A DNA stretch of 64,000 nt, from contig NC_086021.1 of the NCBI RefSeq assembly GCF_036323735.1, positions 159,932,976 to 159,996,975 of the forward strand, written 5' to 3'. The translations under genes were made by a program, and so were the position numbers. Under the pieces are notes generated by a model. It did no database searches. It saw only the letters and a program-made list of their open reading frames with translations, and was not told where the DNA came from. Below, piece after piece: positions 55,800 to 64,000 of the stretch; position 1 is the stretch's first letter, and every line of letters begins with the position of its first letter. The DNA is from Rattus norvegicus (taxonomy: Eukaryota > Chordata > Mammalia > Rodentia > Muridae).

Positions 55800-56290
55800 G
55801 AGGCACGTTCATCCAAAGGTTCTACGCCCACTGAGATCCTTGCTCAGCGGTGCTCACAGCTGCCCTATTCACAGTTGCTATGACAGTGAAAATGTGGTGC
55901 GTACACATAAGAGAATGCTATTTAGCTGTAAAGGAAAGTGAAATGTGGAATCTACAGGTAAAATGATAGAACTTCAACAAACAAACAAACAAACAAACAA
56001 ACAAAGCCATATTGAGTAAGGTAGTTCAGACCCAAAAAGATAAATGTCAAATGTTTTTTCTCATAGCTAGACCATACCTTTCAATCTTCTAGATTTATAT
56101 ATTAAGTTGGAATACCTGTAGAAGCCAAAAAATGTAAAGGAGTCCAGGATAGAGAAGGGGATGAGGAAAGGGGCACAGGATAAACAGACTGGAGCTGGAG
56201 GAAGGGAATGATCGGGGAATACAAGCAGAGGGCAGATGAGAAATGTGTTTGGAAAAGCTGTATAGAAACCACTGTCTACTCTCTGAGAGG
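55800..56290 (+). mobile_element. Old L1 ORF2 3' end/3'UTR fragment
   Basis: Resembles the end of L1 ORF2 and the 3'UTR (compare the younger copy at 62500-62950): similar order of the TTCACAG...GCTATG, GAACTTCAAC, AGTAAGGTAGTTCAGACCC and G-rich 3'UTR segments, but strongly diverged. A (CAAA)n stretch expanded inside it at about 55978-56005. Confidence 0.65.
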
Positions 56291-56373
56291 CACAAATGCT
56301 GCTGTGACAGGACAAACCACAGACTGGGAGACAACATGTACAAAACACATGTCGGCCTAAAAACTTGTACCAA

Positions 56374-56480
56374 GGGGCTGGGGATTTAGCTCAGTGGTAG
56401 AGCGCTTACCTAGGAAGCGCAAGGCCCTGGGTTCGGTCCCCAGCTCCGAAAAAAAGAAACAAAAAAAAAAAAAAAAAAAA
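56374..56480 (+). mobile_element. ID SINE
   Basis: Sense ID with a long A tail flanked by the perfect 15-bp duplication AAAAACTTGTACCAA (56359-56373 and 56481-56495). Confidence 0.97.
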
Positions 56481-56752
56481 AAAAACTTGTACCAAATATA
56501 GAGAAAGAACATTTAAAGGTAATTTGTCCATTTATTTAAAAACTACACATGATCTTACCATACGATGTGGCGATCATATTTTTGGTATTTACACAAAGCA
56601 CTGTGTTGGTCATCATGCTCTCACAACATGTTTGCTCACAGCAGGCTTTTTATAACACCCCAGTAATCAGCCTGATTCGATCACTAAGAAATATACAAAC
56701 TATGTTACATACAGGCAGTGCAATATTGTTCCATAATTAAAGTAATGAAAAG

Positions 56753-56975
56753 AGCCAGGCAGAGTGGCACAGGCCTTTAATCCCGGCACTTGGGAGGCAG
56801 AGGCAGGTGGATCTCTATGAGTTCAAGGCCAGTGTGGCCTACTAAGTGAGGTCCAGGACAGTCAGGACTACACATAGAAAGCCTGTCTCAGGGGAAAAAA
56901 AATTCGAGACAGTCTGATCTCCATAGAGAATTCCAGGACAGCCGTAGTACATAGAAAGACCCTGGAAAAAGAAAA
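56753..56975 (+). mobile_element. B1 SINE plus an adjoining partial B1
   Basis: A full sense B1 at 56753-56898 is followed directly by a second, partial B1 3' half (56903-56975, TTCGAGACAGTCTGATCTCC onward), either an internal duplication or a second insertion. Confidence 0.85.
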
Positions 56976-57627
56976 AGAAAAGAAAATGTAAAGCCAGGGA
57001 GAAATCCTAAATGCCTATTACTCAGTAAAGAAACAATCTGAAAAGGCCACACACTGTGACCTATGTGACTCCACATAGGACATTCTGGAAAAGGCAAAGT
57101 TAGGGAAACACTCAGAAGGTCACTGGTTGCCAGGGGATGAGTAAGAGGCAGAGACAAACAGGCAGCCTTTGGGGACATTCTGCAGTGAAACCATTGCAAT
57201 TCTTCAGTGATGACTAAATGACATCACACAGTCATCCAGTCTCAGGCTCGTTGATCCAACAAACCCCTCAATTGTGGACTTGGTTCCTAACCAATGGCTC
57301 CACATAGATTTATTGATTATAGAAAACACATACAATTCTGCAAGATATTAATGACAGGAGGTCTAAAGAGGGCTTAGGGTGCATGTATGGGAACTCTCTG
57401 TACTTTCTGTTCACTTTCTTAAAATAAACAGACAGAGCGCGGTTCCCAAGGCTGCCAAGGACCACAAGGAAGAGCCTGCTCTCAGTTCCTCATCACCCTG
57501 GTTTTCACCTTCAGTTTTGGCTCTGGAAGTCCCCCTTAAATGTTGCAAGATAAGTGGTGAGCTTAAAAAGAATGTTTATCCAGCATTTCTATGGACAATT
57601 CTATTTAATCTGTTCACAATTATTTTT

Positions 57628-57715
57628 TTTTCTTTTTTTCTGAGCTGGGGACCGAACCCAGGGCCTTGCGCTTGCTAGGCAAGCGCTCTACCACTGAGCT
57701 AAATCCCCAACCCCC
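57628..57715 (-). mobile_element. ID SINE
   Basis: Reverse-orientation ID flanked by the perfect 13-bp duplication CACAATTATTTTT (57615-57627 and 57716-57728). Confidence 0.96.
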
Positions 57716-57742
57716 CACAATTATTTTTAAAAAGAATATCAA

Positions 57743-57932
57743 GGGTCTAGAGCTGATTTATATAGTACTTGCCTTGCATGCATGAGGCCCTGGGCCTCTT
57801 GTCCAGCACCGTGTAAACCATGCCTAGAAGTATACACTGTACTCACATCATTCTGGGGGTGCAGACAAGAGGATCAGAAGTGCAGAGTCATTCTTGGCTG
57901 CCTGTGTTACATAAGACCTTGTCTTTAAAACA
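57743..57932 (+). mobile_element. B4-type SINE, diverged
   Basis: ID-like head with GTACTTGCCTTGCATGCATG and GAGGCCCTGGGCCTC, then a B1-like right half, suggesting an old B4. Confidence 0.6.
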
Positions 57933-58949
57933 ATTTCCTTCACATAAAATTGTCAAGGTGTCTCTGCTTTGAAGTGTCACGACCAACTGGAACTAATTTA
58001 AGGCAAAGGAAAGTAGCTGGTGGGATGGGCGACAGTAAATGTGACACGTGGAATGACGAGATGCAGCTGGGACTGCAGACACAGTTTTGAGACTCTTGGT
58101 ACCTCTGAGTGCTCTAATTCTTCTCCATCATAGAGCACCCTCCAGATGCCCAGAGAGGAAGCATCTGGCACAAGTCATACCATGTACTGCAGGCATTGCG
58201 CGCATTGAATCTACTCATCACTTTGGGGGTTCCTGTTTGCTGTAGGATGTGATGAAGCTGTCCTGAGGGAAGCAGGTAGATTGGCTCAGAGCTGTGCAGC
58301 TGTCAGTCGCAGTCTCCAGCTACTACAACCAGAGCATGATAAGAAACGTGGAGGAATGGGGGCAGGGTCAAAATGTTAGGAAAAGTGGGTGCTCTACCTG
58401 TGAAAGTAGAGGCTCTGGGGCTTGTCTAAGTGTAGAGCCTAAAGTGGGGTGACTGGGTCAGTTCTGTACTGATCATCTCTGCTCTGGCTTTCCTTTCAGA
58501 GAGACAGTGTGGGCTGCCTGGATGTGTTGGGGCAAGGGGCATTTCAGTCAGCAAAAGAGGGACATCTCCTTAAAGGAAGGGGATTGGTGGGCTACCTAGT
58601 TTTTAAAAAAAGGCAAGCAGAGGTCTTCAGTGCTGTTGGGGCAAGGCTTAGGCATGAGGAGGGAGGAAGGCATCCCCTGATATAAACTACATGGCTGTGC
58701 TCACAGTGTGTGAAGCCAGGTGTCACATCTTAAAGAAACAGGCAAGGAAACAGCCCCGAGCTGTCCTGAAAAAAGAAAGAACCTAAAGAAGTTATGCCAG
58801 GGTAGATTCTATATCCACCTTCTCCTTCCCTGTTTATTACTAGTACTAACGTCTCTGCCCCCTCCGATAATGAGACCAGAGCCCATGTCCTCCTTCCCTA
58901 GTCATGAGACCATTGCCTACCAGCTTTTTCCCCAATATGTAGAATAGGG

Positions 58950-61900
58950 CAGAGCAGGCTGGAAAAAAATTTCCAAGCAAATAGTCCCAAGAAACAAGCT
59001 GGAGTAACTATTCTAATAACTAATAAATAAGACTTTCAACCAAAAATTATCAAAAGAGATGGGAAATCTTATTCACACTCATCATAGGAAAAATCCATCA
59101 AGATGAACTCTCAATTCTGAACATCTATGCCCCAAATGCAAGGGCACCCATATTTGTAAAAGAAATGTTACTAAAGCTCAAAACGTACATTGAACATTAC
59201 ATAATAATAGTGGGAGACTTCAACACCCCACTCTCATCAATGGACAGATAATGAAAATAGAAACTAAACAGAGACATGGTGAAACTTACAGAAGTTATGG
59301 ACCAAATGGATTCAACAGAAATCTACAAAATACTTCATCTTAAAACAAAAGAATATACCTTCTTCTCAGCGCCTCATGGTACCTTCTCCAAAACTGACCA
59401 GATAATTAGACAGAAAACAGGTCTCAACAGATACAAGAAGATTGAAATAAACCCAAGCATTCTATCAGATCACCATGGACGAAGGCTGGTCTTCAATAAC
59501 AACAAAAACAATAGAAAGCACACATACTCATGGAAACTGAATAACTCTCTACTGGATGATAATGGGGTCAGGAAAGAATTAAAGAAATTAAAGACTTTCT
59601 GGAATTTAACCACAATGAAGGCACAGCATATGCAGACTTATGGGACACAATGAAAGCAGTGCTAAGAAGAAAATTCATAGCACTGAGTACCTTCATAAAG
59701 AAATTGTAGAGATCCAACACTAGCAACTTAACAGCACATCTGAAAACTCTAGAAGAAAAAGAAGCAAACACACCCAAGAGGAATAGAAGGCAGGAAAAAA
59801 TCAAAATCAGGACTGGAATCAACAAATTAGAAACAAAGAGAACTATACAAAGAATCAACAAAACCAAGAGCTGGTTCTTTGAGAAAAATCAACAAGGTAG
59901 ATAAACTCTTAGCCAAACTAACTAAAAGGGCACAGGGACAGTATCCAAATTAATAAAATCAGAAGTGAAAAGGGAGACATGACAACAGAATCTGAGGAAA
60001 TTAACAAATCATCAGATCCTACTGCAAAAGCATATACTCAACAAAACTGGAAAATCCAGATGAAATAGATGATTTTCTAGACAAACACCAGGTACCAAAG
60101 TTAAATCAGGACCTGATAAACTATCTAAACAGTCCCATAAGCCCTAAGAAAATAGAAGCAGTCATTATAAGTCTCCCAACCAAGAAAAGCCCAGGGCCAG
60201 ATGGTTTTAGTGTAGAATTCTATCAAACCTTCAAAGAGTAGCAATACTTCTCAAACTATTCCACAAAATAGAAACAGAAGGATCACTACCCAATTCATTC
60301 TATGAAGCCACAATTAAACTTATACCTAAACCACACAAAGACCCAACATAGACAGAGAACTTCAGACAAATCTCGTTTATAAATATCAATGCAAAAACAC
60401 TCAATAAAATTCTAGGAAACGGAATCCAAGAACAGAGCAAAACCAACATTCACCACAATCAAGTAGACTTCATTCCAAGGATGCAGGGATGGGTCAATAT
60501 ATGAAAATCCATTAATGTGATCCACTATATAAACAAACACAAAGAGGAAAAAAATCACATGATCATCTCATTAGATGCTGAGAAAGCATTTGACAAAATT
60601 TAACACTCCTTCATGATAAAAGTCTTGGAAAGATCAGGAATTCAAGGCCTATACCTAAACATAATAAAAGCAATATATGGCAAAACAATACCCAACATCA
60701 AACTAAATGGAGAGAAACTTGAAGCAATCCCACTAAAATCAGGGACTAGACATAGCTGCCCACTCTGTCACTAGTACTCAAAGTCCTAGCCAGCGCAATT
60801 AGACATCGAAAGGAGATCAAAAGGATACAAATTGGAAGGGAAAAAGTCAAGGTATCACTATTTGGAGATGATATGATAGTCGCATAAGTGATGCCAAAAA
60901 TTCTACCAGAGAACTCTTACACCTGATAAACAACTTCAGCAAAGTGATTGAATATAAAATCAACTCATACAAATCAGTAGCCTTCCTCTGTGCAAAGGAT
61001 AAATTAGGGAAAAAACACTCTTCACAATAGTCACAAATAATATAAAATATCTTGCTGTAACTCTAACCAAGCAAATGAAAGATCTGTATAACAAGAACTA
61101 CAAATCTCTGAACAAAGAAATTGAAGAAGACCTCAAAAGACAGAAAGATCTCCAATGCTCATGGATCAGTAGGATTAACATAGTAAAAATGAACATCTTA
61201 CCAAAAATTGATCTACAGATTCAATGCAATCCCCAACAAAATTCCAACTCAATTCTTCACAGAGATAGAAAGAGAAATTCTCAGCTTCATCTGGAATAAC
61301 AAAAAAACCCAAGATAGTGAAAACAATTCTAAACAATAAAAGAACTTCTGGGAGAAAGTATCCCTGACTTCAAACTATACCACAGAGCTATAGTGATAAA
61401 AACTGCATGGTATTGGTACAAAGACTGAGAGGTACATCAGTGGAATAGAATTGAAGACCTACAAATAAACCCACACACCTATGGTCACTTGATCTTTGAC
61501 AAAGAAGCCAAAACCATCCAGTGGAAAAAAGAAAGCATTTTGAACAAATGATGCTGGTCTAACTGGAGGTCAGCATGTAGGAGAATGCAAATTGATCCAT
61601 TCTTAATCTCCTTGTACAAAGCTCAAGTCCAAGTGAATTAAGGACCTCCACATAAAACCAGATACACTGAAACTAATAGAAGAGAAAGTGGGAAAGAGCC
61701 TCGAACACATGGACACAGGGAAAGTTTCCTGAACAGAGCACCAATGGCTCATGCTCTAAGATCAACAATTGACAAATGGGACCTCATGACACAGAAGAGC
61801 TTCTGTAAGGCAAAGGACACTGTCAATAGGACAAAATGGCAACCTACAGATTGGGAAAAGATCTTTACCAACCTTACATTTGATAGTGGGCTAATATCCA

Positions 61901-63820
61901 CAACATACAAAAAACTCAAGAAGTTAGACTCCAGAAAACCAAATAACCCAATTTAAAACTGGGATACAGAGCTTAAACAAAGAATTCTCAACTGAGGAAT
62001 CTTAAATGGCAGAGAAGTACCTAAAGAAATGTTCAGGGCTGGAGAGATGGCTCAGTGGTTAAGAGCACCCGACTGCTCTTCCAGAGGTCCTGAGTTCAAT
62101 TCCCAGCAACCACATGGTGGCTCACAACCATCTGTAAAGAGATCCGATGCCCTCTTCTGGTTTCTCTGAAGACAGCTACAGTGTACTTATATATAATAAA
62201 TGAATAAATCTTTAAAAAAAAAAAAGAAATGTTCAGCATCCTTAGTCATCAGAGAAATGCAAATCAAAAGGACCCTGAGATTCTACCTTATACTAATCAG
62301 AACAGCAAAGATTAAAAAAAAAAAACAAAAAACAAAAAACAGGTGACAGCAGATGCTGGCAAGGATGTGGAGAAAGAAGAACACTCCTCCATTGTCTGGT
62401 GGGATTGCAATCTGGTACAACCCCTCTGGAAATCAGTCTGGAGGTTCCTTAGAAAATTGTAAATAGTTCTACCTGAAGACCCAGCTACACCACAGAAGAT
62501 GCTCCAACATATAACAGGGATATGCACTCCACTATGTTCATAGCAGCCTTATTTATAATAGCCAGAAGCTGGAAACAACCCAGGTGTCCCTCAGCTGAAG
62601 AATGTGGCTCATTTACATGATGGAATACTACTAGGCAATTTAAAACAATGACTTCACAAACTTTGTAGGCAAATGGATGGGACTAGAAAATATCATCCTG
62701 AGTGAGGTAACCCAGACCCAAAAGGACATACGTGGTATGTACTCACTGAGAAGTAGATATTTGCCCAAATCCCAGAATACCCACAATAACAACTCACAGA
62801 CCATATGAAGCTTAACAAGAAGGAAGGGCAAAGTGTGGATGCTTCCTTCAATCCAGCTTAGAAGGGGGAACAAAATAATCACGGGAGGCAGAGGCAGGGA
62901 GAGATCTAGGTGGGAGAGGGGAAAGGGAGGGGGGAAAAGGGAGGAAAGGACCAGGCATGGGAAGAGATAGGAGAGAAGTCCAGATGGCCAGGAGAATGAC
63001 TAGAAATAAGTAGCAGTGGGGCGTGGGGGTAGGGAGTGGGAGAACCACTCGAAAGTCCCAGATGCCAGGGATGTGAGAGTTCCCAGGACCCAATGGGGAT
63101 GACATTAGCCAAAATACCCAAAAGAGGAGAGATAGAACCTGAAGGGACCACCTCCAGTACATAGACATGGTCCCCAGTTGAGAGATGGGGCCACCCACCT
63201 ATCTCAAAAATTTTTAACCCAGAATTGTTGCTGTCTAAAGGAAATGCAGGCACAAAATATGGAACAGAGACTGAAGAAAACGCCATCCATAGACTACCCT
63301 ACCTTGATATCCATCCCATCTGCAGACACCAAACCCCGACACTACTGCTGATGGCAAGAAGTGCTTACAGACAGGAGCCTGGTATGGCTGTCCTCTGTGA
63401 GGTTCTGCCAGTACCTGACTAAGACAGATACAGATGCTCACAGCCAACATTGTACTGAGCCCGGGGACTCCAATGGAAAAGTTAGGGGAAGGGCAGAAGG
63501 AGGTGAAGGATTGTAACCCCATAGGAAGAACAACAATATCAACTAATCTAGTACCCTCAGAGCTCCCAGGGACTAAATCACCAAAGAGTATCCATCAGTG
63601 GGGTCCGTGATAACTGCTACATATGAAGTAGAGGACTGACTTATCTGACATCAGTGGGAGGGGAGGTGCTTGGTCCTGTGGAGGCTTGTTGACCCAGTGA
63701 AGGGAGATGCTGGAGGGGTGAACCAGAAGTAGGTAGGGGAGCTCTCTCTTAGAGGCAAAGGAGAGAGGGAGATGGGGAGGAGGCAATGGTTAAAATGTAA
63801 AAAAAAATAATAATAATAAA
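58950..63820 (+). mobile_element. 5'-truncated L1 retrotransposon (ORF2 remnant plus 3'UTR), inactive
   Basis: A nearly continuous match to rodent L1 starts inside the ORF2 endonuclease and ends in an A-rich tail near 63790-63820. Landmarks: NIYAPNARAPIF and VGDFNTPLS (about 59130-59235) and SDHHG (about 59468) of the endonuclease; LFGDDMIV (60858-60881), the reverse-transcriptase active site, usually FADD; and KDLYNKNYKSLNKEIEEDLK (61075 onward). The 3'UTR follows after about 62770 with a G-rich purine tract (62880-62955). Many stops and frameshifts, the missing ORF1 and 5'UTR, and a nested B2 at 62037-62222 show it cannot move. Subfamily not determined. Confidence 0.95.
62037..62222 (+). 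mobile_element. B2 SINE nested in the L1
   Basis: Complete B2 with tRNA-derived head (GGCTGGAGAGATGGCTCAG), body and AATAAA-containing A-rich tail. It is flanked by a perfect 14-bp target-site duplication, AAAGAAATGTTCAG, at 62023-62036 and 62223-62236. It split L1 ORF2 after the L1 had landed. Confidence 0.96.
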
Positions 63821-64000
63821 AATTACTAAAAATTCAATGCATTTTAAAATGGCACTGGGAGCCAGGAGTGGTAATGCACACCTAGGGTCTCAGCAGTTGC
63901 AAAGCAAAGGCTGGAGCACTGAGAGAAGTCGAATGCCAGCCTCTAAATCACTGTCGTCTGTATAATAATTATTATTGTTCAGTAGAACAGGATGCCCCAA
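63821..64000. other. Right window edge
   Basis: A B1-like start (GGGAGCCAGGAGTGGTAATGCACACC, about 63855 onward) with diverged continuation; no gene. Confidence 0.5.

Larger units (their letters stand above)
49281..58949. other. Upstream flank of Vsx1
   Basis: About 9.7 kb with a B3, an old B1, the 88-bp inverted repeat, a young ID, then microsatellite- and SINE-rich sequence from 53.6 kb onward. 50.3-53.0 kb and 57.9-58.9 kb are mostly unique with no gene I can support. The next syntenic gene in human (ENTPD6) is not reached. Confidence 0.75.

Overview
The window is mammalian nuclear DNA, almost certainly rat (Rattus). At least seven near-consensus ID SINEs, plus B1, B2, B3/B4 and rodent-type L1 sequence, fill the introns and spacers; young ID copies at this density are typical of rat rather than mouse. 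Nothing prokaryotic is present: no operons, CRISPR array, insertion sequences or bacterial-type genes.

Two protein-coding genes can be reconstructed exon by exon, both on the minus strand. Positions 1064-27741 hold the first three coding exons of Acss1, the mitochondrial acetyl-CoA synthetase; the remaining exons lie beyond the left edge. Exon 1 (27429-27741) sits in a CpG- and GC-box-rich promoter, followed by exon 2 (18895-18991) and exon 3 (1064-1263). Positions 43246-49141 hold the complete coding region of Vsx1, a paired-like CVC homeobox factor of retinal bipolar cells. Its five coding exons join in frame to give 369 residues, with a TATA-like box and a CCAAT box just upstream. The two genes are tandem, with the Vsx1 3' end facing the Acss1 promoter across about 15 kb. 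The same pair is adjacent on human 20p11.2, so rat chromosome 3 is the likely origin (inference from synteny). The genes have unrelated roles: mitochondrial acetate activation, and retinal transcription control.

Layout: 1-1063 is Acss1 intron 3 (partial); 1264-18894 is intron 2, rich in SINEs and microsatellites and carrying a 5'-truncated processed Rpsa pseudogene on the plus strand (5685-6531); 18992-27428 is intron 1; 27742-27960 is the Acss1 promoter; 27961-43245 is a repeat-rich spacer with an antisense L1 3' end split by a B2; 43246-49141 is Vsx1; 49142-49280 is its core promoter; 49281-58949 is upstream spacer with microsatellites and SINEs; 58950-63820 is a degenerate, 5'-truncated L1 with a nested B2.

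I found no convincing novel system. The items most worth checking are an 88-bp imperfect inverted repeat (53081-53327), a (GAC)13 CpG microsatellite (15812-15850), a very young ID insertion with a 39-nt pure tail (53675-53788), a 79-bp tandem duplication next to the Acss1 exon 2 donor (18660-18811), and a 52-bp mini-retroposon with a perfect 14-bp target-site duplication (4726-4777).
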